Shown: positions 28,713 to 37,894, counted from the first letter of the stretch. The stretch: 64,000 nt of DNA from Streptomyces sp. CC228A (GCF_021390935.1 NZ_JAJPUI010000002.1:186001-250000), one strand, 5' to 3'. Program-made: numbers and translations. The notes: a model not told the origin generated them from the sequence alone.

Positions 28713-30296
28713 TCACTGGGGCGGGTTGCCGTGCTTGCGGGAGGGCAGGTCCGCGTGCTTGGTGCGCAGCATCGCGAGGGACCTGATGAGCACCTCCCGC
28801 GTCTCCGCGGGCTCGATGACGTCGTCCACGAGCCCGCGCTCGGCGGCGTAGTACGGGTGCATCAGCTCGGCCTTGTACTCCTTGACCATGCGGGCGCGCA
28901 TGGCGTCGGGGTCCTCGGCCTCGGCGATCTGCCTGCGGAAGATGACGTTCGCGGCGCCCTCGGCGCCCATGACGGCGATCTCGTTGGTCGGCCAGGCGTA
29001 GGTGAGGTCGGCGCCGATGGACTGCGAGTCCATGACGATGTAGGCGCCGCCGTACGCCTTCCTGAGGATCAGCGAGATCCGCGGCACGGTGGCGTTGCAA
29101 TAGGCGTACAGCAGCTTGGCGCCGTGCCGGATGATGCCGCCGTGCTCCTGGTCGACGCCGGGCAGGAAGCCGGGCACGTCGAGCAGCGTGATGATCGGGA
29201 TGTTGAAGGCGTCGCACATCTGCACGAAGCGGGCGGCCTTCTCGCTCGCCTCGATGTCGAGCACGCCGGCCAGCGTCTGCGGCTGGTTGGCGACGATGCC
29301 GACGACCTGCCCGTCCAGCCGCGCGAGGGCGCAGACGATGTTGCGGGCCCAGCGCTCGTGCACCTCCAGGAACTCGCCGTCGTCGACGAGCTCCTCGATG
29401 ACCTTGTGCATGTCGTACGGCCGGTTGCCGTCGACGGGCACGAGGTCCAGCAGCGCGTCGCCGCGCCGGTCGGCGGGGTCGCCGGTCGGGTGGACGGGCG
29501 GGTTCTCCCGGTTGTTGGACGGCAGCAGGGAGAGCAGGTACCGCACCTCGGCGATGCAGGTCTCCTCGTCGTCGTACGCGAAGTGGCAGACGCCGGAGGT
29601 CTCGGCGTGCACGTCGGCGCCGCCGAGCCCGTTCTGCGTGATCTCCTCGCCGGTGACGGCCTTGACGACGTCGGGGCCGGTGATGAACATCTGCGAGGTC
29701 TCGCGCACCATGAACACGAAGTCGGTGAGCGCCGGCGAGTACGCGGCGCCGCCCGCGCACGGGCCCAGCATCACGCTGATCTGCGGGATGACCCCGGACG
29801 CCTTGGTGTTCCGCTGGAAGATGCCGCCGTAGCCGGCGAGCGCGGAGACGCCCTCCTGGATGCGCGCGCCGGCGCCGTCGTTCAGCGAGACGAGCGGGGC
29901 GCCGGCCGCGATGGCCATGTCCATGATCTTGTGGATCTTGGTGGCGTGGGCCTCGCCGAGGGCGCCGCCGAAGATGCGGAAGTCGTGCGCGTACACGAAC
30001 ACGGTGCGGCCGTCGACGGTCCCCCAGCCGGTGACGACGCCGTCGGTGTAGGGCTTCTTGTTCTCCAGCCCGAACCCGGTCGCGCGGTGCCGCCGCAGCT
30101 GCTCGACCTCCCGGAACGACCCCTCGTCCAGCAGCAGCTCGATGCGCTCGCGTGCGGTCAGCTTGCCCTTGGCGTGCTGCGCCTCGGTGGCGCGCTCACT
30201 GGGGCCGCGCTTGGCCTCCTCGCGCAGGGCGTGCAGCTCGGCCACCCGCCCGCGGGCGTCGGTGGCCTCGCCCTGGGTTTCGTCCACAACGGTCAT
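28713..30296 (-). CDS. accB: Acyl-CoA carboxylase carboxyltransferase (beta) subunit, AccB type
   Basis: Transfers CO2 from biotin to acyl-CoA, supplying malonyl- and methylmalonyl-CoA. 527 residues with GARIQEGVSALAGYGGIF, GPCAGGAAYSPALTDFVFM and PGFLPGVDQEHGGIIRHGAK in the order of the crotonase-like N and C domains. Residue 420 is Ile (in YGGAYIVM); Asp at this site marks propionyl-specific PccB, whereas Ile is the form that also accepts acetyl-CoA. Linked accE supports the AccB identity. The biotinylated alpha subunit is not in the window. Confidence 0.94.
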   Translation of the reverse strand: MTVVDETQGEATDARGRVAELHALREEAKRGPSERATEAQHAKGKLTARERIELLLDEGSFREVEQLRRHRATGFGLENKKPYTDGVVTGWGTVDGRTVFVYAHDFRIFGGALGEAHATKIHKIMDMAIAAGAPLVSLNDGAGARIQEGVSALAGYGGIFQRNTKASGVIPQISVMLGPCAGGAAYSPALTDFVFMVRETSQMFITGPDVVKAVTGEEITQNGLGGADVHAETSGVCHFAYDDEETCIAEVRYLLSLLPSNNRENPPVHPTGDPADRRGDALLDLVPVDGNRPYDMHKVIEELVDDGEFLEVHERWARNIVCALARLDGQVVGIVANQPQTLAGVLDIEASEKAARFVQMCDAFNIPIITLLDVPGFLPGVDQEHGGIIRHGAKLLYAYCNATVPRISLILRKAYGGAYIVMDSQSIGADLTYAWPTNEIAVMGAEGAANVIFRRQIAEAEDPDAMRARMVKEYKAELMHPYYAAERGLVDDVIEPAETREVLIRSLAMLRTKHADLPSRKHGNPPQ

Positions 30297-30470
30297 GCAC
30301 CGACCCTACGGAACCGACCAAGGAAATCCCGCCGTCGACTCCGTACAGTCTCGGGGGTGTTCTCCTGTACCCCCTGAACAGAACCGCCTCCCGGTGCAGC
30401 CGAAGTACCAGGGTTGCACCCCGATGGCCTAGAGGAGTCCTACAAACGGCCCCCGCCCCGATGATCACCC

Positions 30471-31373
30471 GGCCGCGGGCGGCGCCGCGTGCCCCGTGGC
30501 CACGGGCGCCCTGTCCGTCGCCGTCTGGGTGTGGCTCGGCCAGACGGCGATGGTGTCGGCGAAGGCCGTGGTCGCGAACCTGCTCTGGTGCACGCCTGGA
30601 TGCCGGACACGGTGAAGGGCGCCAACCCGGCCGCCTGGTCCCTGAGCGACGAGGCGTGGTTCTACCTCGTCTTCCCGCTGCTCATGATGCTCCCGGCGTT
30701 CCGCTCGGGCCGGGGCCGCCGCTGGATCTGGGCGCTGGCCTGCGTCGGCGTGGTCCTGGTGTGGATGGGCGGCGCGCTGATCGAGCCCGGGTCGACGCGG
30801 GTGTGGGCGCTGGACTACCTGCCGCTGTCCCGCATGCTCCAGTTCGTCCTCGGGGTCGCCGCGGGCCTCGCGGTGGCCCGCGGCTGGCGCCCGCCGGTCG
30901 GGCTGTGGCCGGCCGTGGCGTTGACCGCCGGCTGGCACCTCGTCCTGATCCCCTGGTCGTGGTATGCCTCGGACGCCGAATGGTACGGCCCGTACCACGC
31001 CTCGCAGCTGCTGTCGACGCCGGTCTTCGCGCTCCTCGTCGCGGCCGCGGCCCGCGCGGACCTCGACGGCCGCCGGACCGGCCTGGGCGGCCGCTGGTCG
31101 GTCCGGCTCGGCCACTGGTCGTTCGCCTGGTACCTGATCCACGAGATCGTCATCCGCACCTGGCTGGGCACCTACGGCCGCCCGGAGGGCCTGGTGGACA
31201 CGGCCCTGGTCTGGCTGCTGGTGATCGTCGTCAGCCAGGCCCTGTCCGGCCTGGCCTACCACGGGGTGGAGCACCCCCTGGAACGCCTGCTGCGCGGCGC
31301 CGGCCCGCAGGTCCCCCGGCCCGCACCCGCCCCCGCCCCGCAATCACCGGGCGAACCGGCGCGTACGGGCTGA
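30471..31373 (+). pseudogene. Acyltransferase family 3 (OafA/YrhL type) membrane protein, truncated and frameshifted
   Basis: The frame from about 30,590 gives LVHAWMPDTVKGANPAAWSL and SDEAWFYLVFPLLMM, hallmark of acyltransferase-3 proteins, followed by several hydrophobic helices and VEHPLERLLRG at the end. The preceding piece (LSVAVWVWLGQTAMVSAKAV) lies in another frame; one base is missing near 30,585. The N-terminal third with the catalytic His-containing helices is absent. Residual length is about 290 residues versus 370-400 normally. Degraded, possibly linked to the neighbouring IS element. Confidence 0.7.
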
Positions 31374-31508
31374 GCCGGGAGGTCCTCAGGGGTCACCGAC
31401 CCGGTTCGGTCGCAAGGCGGGTCGGTCGCAGGCCGGGTGGTGCGGGGGCCGAGGGGCCGGGCGGTGCGGGCGGCCAGGGCACCGGCGGTGCGGTCCGGGG
31501 TGCGGCTA

Positions 31509-32679
31509 GTGTCTCGTGATTCCGTTGGCGTTACTTGATCCTGTGTGGCAGGGTCGCTTGGTGTGGAGCTCTCTGTAGAACAGGCCGCCGTGTTGCGGGA
31601 GTTGGTAAATAGCCCGGACGTGCCCGCCGACATAGCGACGCGGGGCCGGATCGTGCTGTGGTCGAGCGAAGGCCGTCGCCGCAAGGACATCGCTGAACTG
31701 CTTGGCGTATCCCTGCCGACGGTGGACCGCTGGAAGCGGCGTTATGTCGAGCTCGGACTGGCTGGGCTGGAAGGCGACCGGCCCGGCGGAGCCCGGGAAC
31801 AAGTGCCGGCGCGGGTGCGGGCCCGCGTGATCGCGCTGACGCGCATGACGCCGCCGGACGGCACCGGCCTTTCGCACTGGTCCACGCGCGAGTTGGCGAA
31901 GTACCTGAGGCGGACCGAGAACATCACCGTGTCCTGGCACTACATCGCGCGGATCTGGCGGGAGGAGAACCTGAAGCCGCACCGCTCCGGCACCTTCAAG
32001 CTTTCGAAAGACCCCGCGTTCGCGGCGAAAGTGGCCGATGTGATCGGCTTGTATCTGGCCCCGCCGGGCGGCGCGGTGGTCCTCTCGATCGATGAGAAGA
32101 CGCAGATCCAGGCCCTGGACCGGACCCAGCCGGTGCTGCCGGTCGCCTTCGCGGCGAGCGAGAAGCGCACCGCCGACTACGTCCGGCACGGCACCACAAA
32201 TCTGTTCGCTGCCCTGAACGTGACCACCGGCGAAGTACTTGGCGAGTGCAAGCCGACCCGGAACGGCAAGGACTTCCTGGCCTTCTTGAAGAAGGCGGTG
32301 AAGCCGCACGCCGGGAAGGACATCCATGTCGTCCTGGACAACCTCTCCACGCACACCACTCCGGAGGTCAGGGAGTGGCTGGCCAAGAACCCGCACATCC
32401 ACTTCCATTTCACCCCCGTCGGCTCCTCGTGGCTGAACCAGATCGAGATCTGGTTCGGAATCCTGACCCGGCAGTCCATCCGCCGCGGCACGTTCTCCAG
32501 CGTCAACGTCCTGATCAAGCAGATCCGTGACTACATCAGCTCCTGGAACGCGACGGCGAAGCCGTTCACCTGGACCGCGACTGCCGGCGAGGTCCTTGCG
32601 AAGGTCAAACTCGTCGCGACCAACGTGAAGAAACTCGTCAATAACAACTCGAACTGACATGAACAGGATCACGAGACAC
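31509..32679 (+). mobile_element. IS630-family insertion sequence, complete
   Basis: Ends are inverted repeats GTGTCTCGTGAT...(left, from 31509) and its complement ending at 32679, matching at 16 of 18 positions. A TA dinucleotide flanks each end (31507-31508 and 32680-32681), the target duplication of IS630/Tc1 elements. Length 1,171 bp with one transposase gene. The right end sits in the stop codon of the TPM-like gene. Confidence 0.9.
31545..32657 (+). CDS. IS630-family transposase
   Basis: 370 residues. N-terminal helix-turn-helix (ADIATRGRIVLWSSEGRRRK, LLGVSLPTVDRWKRRY) and a DDE domain with Asp in LSIDEKTQIQA, Asp in VLDNLSTHTT and Glu in WLNQIEIWFG. All catalytic residues and both element ends are intact, so it may be active. 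GTG 31545 or GTG 31563 may be the true start. Codon use is slightly less GC-biased than neighbours. Confidence 0.92.
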   Translation: MAGSLGVELSVEQAAVLRELVNSPDVPADIATRGRIVLWSSEGRRRKDIAELLGVSLPTVDRWKRRYVELGLAGLEGDRPGGAREQVPARVRARVIALTRMTPPDGTGLSHWSTRELAKYLRRTENITVSWHYIARIWREENLKPHRSGTFKLSKDPAFAAKVADVIGLYLAPPGGAVVLSIDEKTQIQALDRTQPVLPVAFAASEKRTADYVRHGTTNLFAALNVTTGEVLGECKPTRNGKDFLAFLKKAVKPHAGKDIHVVLDNLSTHTTPEVREWLAKNPHIHFHFTPVGSSWLNQIEIWFGILTRQSIRRGTFSSVNVLIKQIRDYISSWNATAKPFTWTATAGEVLAKVKLVATNVKKLVNNNSN

Positions 32680-34031
32680 TAGAACCCGCCCCCGAAGTCG
32701 CCGCCTCCGCCTCCGAAGCCTCCGCCGCCCCAGTCGCCGCCGCCTCCGAAGTCGCCGCCGAAGTCGCCGCCGAAGTCGGAGGGGTTGTAGTCGGCGCCGG
32801 AGAAGTCGCCGCCCTGGAAGTCGGCGCCGCCGTACTCGGCCGCGTAGGCGGGGGTGGACAGCATGGAGCCGAGCATCGTGCCGACGAGGAGGCCCGGCAG
32901 GATGCCGCCCGTGTAGTAGCCGGCGGCCCAGGGGCCGTAGGCGGGGCCGGCCTCCCAGTACGGGCGGGGGCCCTGGGGGGTGTCGACGGTGCGCGCGTCC
33001 GGGGCATGGCCCGCCTTCAGGCGGGACTCGTCCGCCGCGCAGACCGGGACCTCCCGCGGGGTGCCGCCGGACGGGGTCCACTGCAGGGACGTCACCGACG
33101 GGCCGTGGCGGGGGTCGAAGAAGCAGGGTGCCCGCCGCTCGGGAAGCGGGCGGCCCTCGCGGCGGGCGGCAAGGACGGCCAGCGCGTGGCGGCCGTCCGC
33201 GAGGGACTCGGTGACGTCGCGGACGTCGTGGGGGTGGCGGGCCTGCGCCATGAGGGACTTGGACCGGTCGTAGGCGTCCAGGGCGTGCTCGTAGTCGGCC
33301 CGCATGGCGTCGTCGGCCGACGGGTCGCCGGGGTGGAAGTCGAGGCGGTCCAGCTCCTCGCCGAACGCCGTGATGTCCTCGTCGACCACCGTGCGGAGCT
33401 TGGCCAGGGACTCCTGCTCCTCCTCCCGCCTGCGGTTGCGCCTGCGGAGGGCGACGGCCGTGCCTCCCGCCGCGGTGGCCGCCAGGAGGGTGCCGACCGT
33501 GATCAGGCCGCCCACCGGGACCTCGCCGTCCGGCGTGCCCGCCCAGGTGGAGGGGGCGGAGCCGCGCATCTGGGGCAGCGCCTGGTCCACGAAGCCGTTC
33601 AGCTCGGTCTCCGCGTCCACACCGGGCTGGCGGACCGCCGACACGAGGTTCTCGACTGCCTGCTGCGGCATGACCGCCCGGTCCGCGCCCGCGTCGAAGG
33701 CGTCCCCCAGGCGGACCGCGTACACGCCGGTCACGCCCGTGAAGGTGCGCAGGTCCTGGAGGAGTCCGTCGGGCGGGAAGTCCTCGGACGCCGGGAGGAC
33801 CGCCACCATCAGGGGCTTGTCCGCCTGGAGGATCTTCTGCTCCAGCGCCCGCTCCGCGGAGGGGGTCAGCTGCGCCCGCGCGTCCGGGTGGACGTAGACG
33901 GGGTCCTGCCGCAGCGACGATCCGGCGTCCCGCAGCGCGTCCGAGGCCGCCCGCGCCAGAGCGGCGGGCGCCAGCGCCAGGAGAAGCGCCAGGATCAGAC
34001 CCGCCACCACCGAGAGCGGCCTCGTCCTCAT
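32679..34031 (-). CDS. Secreted/membrane TPM-domain-like protein with glycine-rich C-terminus
   Basis: 450 residues. Signal-like N-terminus (MRTRPLSVVAGLILALLLAL then APAALARA), an extracellular TPM-like segment (residues about 30-165), one membrane helix near 175-195 (VGGLITVGTLLAATAAGG), a basic stop-transfer RRRNRRR, a cytoplasmic helical region with DEDITAFGEELDRLD, and a Gly/Asp/Phe-rich end. Function unknown; TPM proteins have been linked to photosystem repair and to phosphatase-like folds. The TAG stop is formed by the IS630 end plus its TA duplication. Confidence 0.8.
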   Translation of the reverse strand: MRTRPLSVVAGLILALLLALAPAALARAASDALRDAGSSLRQDPVYVHPDARAQLTPSAERALEQKILQADKPLMVAVLPASEDFPPDGLLQDLRTFTGVTGVYAVRLGDAFDAGADRAVMPQQAVENLVSAVRQPGVDAETELNGFVDQALPQMRGSAPSTWAGTPDGEVPVGGLITVGTLLAATAAGGTAVALRRRNRRREEEQESLAKLRTVVDEDITAFGEELDRLDFHPGDPSADDAMRADYEHALDAYDRSKSLMAQARHPHDVRDVTESLADGRHALAVLAARREGRPLPERRAPCFFDPRHGPSVTSLQWTPSGGTPREVPVCAADESRLKAGHAPDARTVDTPQGPRPYWEAGPAYGPWAAGYYTGGILPGLLVGTMLGSMLSTPAYAAEYGGADFQGGDFSGADYNPSDFGGDFGGDFGGGGDWGGGGFGGGGGDFGGGF

Positions 34032-34078
34032 ATCATCGACGTTACCCCAAACAGGGGAAAAGGCGCGTGTGTACCGGT

Positions 34079-35686
34079 TCAGTCCTTCGCCGGTTCGACG
34101 CCCGCCCTGAGCAGGCCGTACGTGTACGCGTCGACCAGGGCCTGCCAGGACGCGGCGATGACGTTCTCACCGACGCCCACGGTCGACCACTCCGCCTCGC
34201 CGTCGCCCGTCGTGATGAGGACGCGGGTCGTGGACTCGGTGCCGTGGCTGCTCTCCAGGATGCGCACCTTGTAGTCGACCAGCTCCAGCTTGGCCATCTG
34301 GGGGTAGATCCGCTCCAGTGCGACGAGCAGGGCGCGGTCGAGCGCGTTGACCGGGCCGTTGCCCTCCGCCGTGGCGACGATGCGCTCCCCGTCGGCCCAC
34401 ACCTTCACCGTGGCCTCGTTGGCGTGGGTGCCGTCGGGGCGGTCCTCGACGATCGCCCGCCACGACTCCGTGCGGAAGTAGCGGATGGTGCGGCCCTCCG
34501 CCTCCTCGCGCAGGAGCAGTTCGAAGGAGGCGTCGGCCGCCTCGTACGTGTAGCCCTGGAGCTCGCGCTCCTTGACCCGGTCCACCACGCGGCCGACCAG
34601 CTCGCGGTCGCCGCGCAGGTCGACGCCCAGCTCCTTGCCCTTCAGCTCGACCGACGCGCGGCCCGCCATGTCGGAGACCAGCATCCGCATGGTGTTGCCG
34701 ACCTGCTCGGGGTCGATGTGCTGGTACAGGTCCGGGTCCACCTTGATCGCCGAGGCGTGCAGCCCCGCCTTGTGCGCGAAGGCGGACACGCCGACGTACG
34801 GCTGGTGGGTGGAGGGGGTCAGGTTGACGACCTCGGCGATGGCGTGGGAGATCCTCGTCATCTCCTGGAGGGAGCCCTCGGGCAGCACGCGCTTGTTGTA
34901 CTTGAGCTCCAGCGCGGCCACCACGGGGAACAGGTTCGCGTTGCCGACCCGCTCGCCGTAGCCGTTCGCCGTGCACTGGACGTGCGTCGCGCCGCCGTCG
35001 ACCGCCGCCAGGGTGCTGGCCACCGCGCAGCCGGTGTCGTCCTGGGCGTGGATGCCGAGCCGGGCGCCGGTGTCCGCCAGGACGGTGGAGACGACGGCCT
35101 GCACCTGGGGCGGGAGCATGCCGCCGTTGGTGTCGCACAGGACGACCACGTCGGCGCCCGCCTCGTGGGCGGCGCGGACGACCGCCTTCGCGTACTCAGG
35201 GTTCGCCTTGTAGCCGTCGAAGAAGTGCTCGCAGTCCACGAACACCCTGCGGCCCTGCTCGCGGAGGTATGCGACGGTGTCGCGGACCATCGCGAGGTTC
35301 TCGTCCAGCGTGGTGCGCAGCGCCAGCTCCACATGGCGGTCGTGGGACTTCGCGACCAGCGTGATCACCGGGGCGCCCGACTCCAGCAGGGCCCTCACCT
35401 GCGGGTCCTCGGACGCCTGGATGCCGGCGCGGCGGGTGGCGCCGAACGCCACGAGCTGCGCGTGCCGGAAGTCGATCTCCGCGCGGGCGCGGGCGAAGAA
35501 CTCGGTGTCCCGGGGGTTGGCGCCGGGCCAGCCGCCCTCGATGAAGCCCACGCCGAACTCGTCCAGGTGCCGGGCGATGGTCAGCTTGTCGGCGACGGTG
35601 AGGTTGATGCCCTCACGCTGTGCGCCGTCGCGCAGTGTCGTGTCGAACACGTGGAAGCTGTCGTCGACGGGCTGAACCGTGGTCAT
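34079..35686 (-). CDS. cimA: (R)-citramalate synthase
   Basis: Condenses pyruvate and acetyl-CoA to citramalate, a threonine-independent entry to isoleucine. 535 residues from ATG 35686 (AGGAGC upstream). HMGL-like domain with FDTTLRDGAQREGI (metal and substrate motif), NGYGERVGNANLF (the family's HxHD-like C-terminal part of the barrel) and a LeuA-type C-terminal regulatory domain. Isopropylmalate or homocitrate synthase are alternatives within the family, but the overall match is to the CimA group. The upstream leader carries a candidate attenuator. Confidence 0.88.
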   Translation of the reverse strand: MTTVQPVDDSFHVFDTTLRDGAQREGINLTVADKLTIARHLDEFGVGFIEGGWPGANPRDTEFFARARAEIDFRHAQLVAFGATRRAGIQASEDPQVRALLESGAPVITLVAKSHDRHVELALRTTLDENLAMVRDTVAYLREQGRRVFVDCEHFFDGYKANPEYAKAVVRAAHEAGADVVVLCDTNGGMLPPQVQAVVSTVLADTGARLGIHAQDDTGCAVASTLAAVDGGATHVQCTANGYGERVGNANLFPVVAALELKYNKRVLPEGSLQEMTRISHAIAEVVNLTPSTHQPYVGVSAFAHKAGLHASAIKVDPDLYQHIDPEQVGNTMRMLVSDMAGRASVELKGKELGVDLRGDRELVGRVVDRVKERELQGYTYEAADASFELLLREEAEGRTIRYFRTESWRAIVEDRPDGTHANEATVKVWADGERIVATAEGNGPVNALDRALLVALERIYPQMAKLELVDYKVRILESSHGTESTTRVLITTGDGEAEWSTVGVGENVIAASWQALVDAYTYGLLRAGVEPAKD

Positions 35687-35799
35687 GGCTGCTGTCCTGC
35701 TCCTGTGGGATGTGGCTCCGGGCTCCGGAATGAACGGATCCACTTGTCCCCATCTTCGCGCGCCGCCCTCCGTGCCCGAGGGTGAGGGCCCGGAAAACG

Positions 35800-35825
35800 A
35801 AAAAACCCCTCGCGGGTGCGAGAGG
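35800..35825 (-). terminator. Intrinsic terminator in the cimA leader (candidate attenuator)
   Basis: On the minus strand CCTCTCGC, an ACCC loop and GCGAGGGG are followed by six T residues (35805-35800), a textbook terminator. It lies 114 bases ahead of the cimA ATG and downstream of a 13-codon leader frame, so it most likely attenuates cimA; simple termination of tetR is the alternative. Confidence 0.75.
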
Positions 35826-35881
35826 TCTGCGCGCGGGTCTGGGACACGGTGTCCACTGCCGCGACGTCGGTGGCGTCGGGT

Positions 35882-35923
35882 TCAGCGATCACTGCGGACC
35901 GGCGCGCTGCTGCCGATAATCAT
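35882..35923 (-). CDS. Candidate 13-residue leader peptide of cimA
   Basis: ATG ATT ATC at 35923-35915 begins MIIGSSAPVRSDR and stops at 35884-35882. Two consecutive Ile codons just upstream of an intrinsic terminator fit an isoleucine-sensing attenuator for a gene of isoleucine synthesis. There is no clear ribosome-binding site, so translation may be leaderless or start at GTG 15 bases upstream. Inference from position and codons. Confidence 0.45.
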   Translation of the reverse strand: MIIGSSAPVRSDR

Positions 35924-35981
35924 CGGGTATGCGAGCACGGTCGCAGTGTGCCACAGACGGGCCGAAGCATGGGCATAAGTC

Positions 35982-36620
35982 TCACGATGCGGTCAGTACG
36001 GTCTGCGCCAGGTGTTCCCTCACGTGCGTGAGGACCTGGTCGCGGCCGGTGCCCGGTATCCCCACCGCCACGTGCACGCTGAACCCGTCCAGGAGGGCGC
36101 GCAGCCGGGTCGCGTACCGGTCGGGGTCGACGCGGCGCAGCTCGCCGTGCGAGACGCCCTCGGCGAGCAGGGCGACGAGGTCGCGGTGCCAGGCCCCCTC
36201 GATGGCGGCCTGCCGGGCGCGGGCGTCGGCGTCGGCGTTCTGCGACCGGTTCCAGACCTCCAGCCACAGCGTCCAGTGCGGGTCGCGCGGTCCTTCGGGG
36301 ACGTACAGCTCGACGTAGGCCGCCAGGCGGTCCGCGACGGGGAGCGCCTGCTGCGACAGCAGGGCGCTGCGTTCGGCGCCGAGGCGGCCCTCGCTCCACT
36401 CCAGGGTCTGCAGCAGCAGTTCGTCCTTGGTGCGGAAGTAGTAGACGAGGTGGCCGCTGCTCATGCCGACCTCGCGGCCGAGCCCCGCCATGGTGAGGCC
36501 GTCGAGGCCCCGTTCGGCGATCATCGCCATGGCGGCGGCGAGCACCTCCTCGCGGGGCGGGGCGGCGTTGCGGCGCCGGGCGGTGGCGCTCCCCTGTCGT
36601 GCCTTGCGCGGTTCGTTCAC
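35982..36620 (-). CDS. TetR-family transcriptional regulator
   Basis: 212 residues from GTG 36620 (VNEPRKARQGSATARRRNAA). The helix-turn-helix is in AERGLDGLTMAGLGREVGMS and SSGHLVYYFRTKDELLLQTL, followed by an all-helical ligand domain with a TetR_C BetI-like flavour (HWTLWLEVWNRSQNADADAR). Upstream residues in the open frame were discarded because they read through the intergenic region. It ends a same-strand series ureAB-ureC-aguA-tetR, so it probably controls that cluster. Confidence 0.88.
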   Translation of the reverse strand: MNEPRKARQGSATARRRNAAPPREEVLAAAMAMIAERGLDGLTMAGLGREVGMSSGHLVYYFRTKDELLLQTLEWSEGRLGAERSALLSQQALPVADRLAAYVELYVPEGPRDPHWTLWLEVWNRSQNADADARARQAAIEGAWHRDLVALLAEGVSHGELRRVDPDRYATRLRALLDGFSVHVAVGIPGTGRDQVLTHVREHLAQTVLTAS

Positions 36621-36771
36621 TGGTCCGTTGTACCCGATCTCCAGCCGGCCTCGGCCACCCGTGCGTGCGGTCTCCTGCCCCGGCCGCCGGGGGCGGCCGT
36701 GTCCGCCGGCAGGGGCGCGGGCTCGCACCGCGCGCCCCTGCCGTCACCGGCGGGTGTCGCCGGGCGCTCGG

Positions 36772-37803
36772 TCAGATCCTCGGCTGCTGCTGGGTGATGC
36801 AGTGGATGCCGCCGCCGCCCGCGAAGATCGTGCGGGCGTCCACCAGGGTGACGGTGCGGTCGGGGAAGAGGCGGCGGAAGATGCCGGCGGCGAGCTCGTC
36901 GCGCGGGTCACCGAAGGCGCACAGGACGACGCCGCCGTTGCAGAGGTAGTGGTTGATGTACGAGTAGTCGACCCATGCGCCGTCCTCCTCCAGGATCGTC
37001 GGCGCCGGGACCTCGACGACCTCCAGCGTGCGGCCCTTCGCGTCGGTCTGGGAGCGCAGGAGGGCGACGTTCGCCTTGCACAGCTCGTGGTCGGGGTGGG
37101 CCGGGTCGGGCTGGGTGTGGGCGACGACGACGCCGGGGCGGGCGAAGGCGGCGACGATGTCGACATGGCCGCGGGTGCCGTAGAGGCCGTAGTCGCCGGT
37201 GAGGCCGCGGGGCAGCCAGATCGCCTTCGTGGTGCCGAGTTTGGCGTGGATCTCGGCCTCCACCTGGGCGCGGCTCCACCCGGGGTTGCGTTCCGGTCCG
37301 AGCTGGACGGTGTCGGTGAGCAGGACGGTGCCCTCGCCGTCGACGTGGATGGCGCCGCCCTCGTTGACGAGGGGGCTGCTGTGCACGGGGACGCCCGCGG
37401 CGTCCGCGACATGGCGGGCGATCTTGGAGTCGTGTTCCCAGCGCGCCCAGTCCGCGGCGCCCCAGCCGTTGAACACCCAGTCGACGGCCGCCAGTTCGCT
37501 GCCGTTCGTGACGAACGTGGGGCCGATGTCCCGCATCCACGCGTCGTCGAGGTCCCGTTCGAGGAGGTCGATGTCCGGGCCCAGCGCGGCGCGGGCGGAC
37601 GCGGCGTCGGCCGGGGCCACGACCATGGTGACGGGTTCGAAGCGGCGGACCGCGCGGGCCACGTTCGCCCATGCCGCGCGGGCCTCGGCCAGCTCCTCGG
37701 CGTCGGTGAAGGTGGGGTTGGGGCTCGGCCAGGCCATCCAGGTGCGTTCGTGCGGGGCCCACTCCGCGGGCATGCGGAAGCCGGCGGGCGTACTCGACGT
37801 CAT
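36772..37803 (-). CDS. aguA: Agmatine deiminase
   Basis: Converts agmatine to N-carbamoylputrescine and ammonia. 343 residues starting MTSSTPAGFRMPAEWAPHER. Penteins motifs: DAWMRDIGPTFV, NEGGAIHVDGEG, GTRGHVDIVAAF (catalytic His) and GGGGIHCITQQQPR with the nucleophile Cys335. ATG 37803 is chosen; the upstream open frame is a 9-bp tandem repeat. Normally followed by N-carbamoylputrescine amidohydrolase (aguB), which is absent here; a urease homologue precedes it instead. Confidence 0.94.
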   Translation of the reverse strand: MTSSTPAGFRMPAEWAPHERTWMAWPSPNPTFTDAEELAEARAAWANVARAVRRFEPVTMVVAPADAASARAALGPDIDLLERDLDDAWMRDIGPTFVTNGSELAAVDWVFNGWGAADWARWEHDSKIARHVADAAGVPVHSSPLVNEGGAIHVDGEGTVLLTDTVQLGPERNPGWSRAQVEAEIHAKLGTTKAIWLPRGLTGDYGLYGTRGHVDIVAAFARPGVVVAHTQPDPAHPDHELCKANVALLRSQTDAKGRTLEVVEVPAPTILEEDGAWVDYSYINHYLCNGGVVLCAFGDPRDELAAGIFRRLFPDRTVTLVDARTIFAGGGGIHCITQQQPRI

Positions 37804-37816
37804 GGAGGTGTCCTTG

Positions 37817-37894
37817 GGTGTCGGGGTGTCGGGGTGTCGGGGGTGTCGGAGGTGTCGGAGGTGTCGGAGGTGTCGGAGGTGTCGGAGGTGTCGG
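37817..37894. repeat. 9-bp minisatellite upstream of aguA
   Basis: GGTGTCGG recurs nine times; five consecutive perfect copies of GGTGTCGGA run 37842-37886. It occupies the ureC-aguA gap just before the aguA start. The remainder of the gap (37,895-38,072) is GC-rich with degenerate CGGGGC units and no gene. Confidence 0.9.

Noticed and set aside
37817..37894. Tandem repeat considered as a CRISPR array
   Set aside because: Units are 8-9 bp without spacers and no cas gene is nearby; it is a minisatellite.
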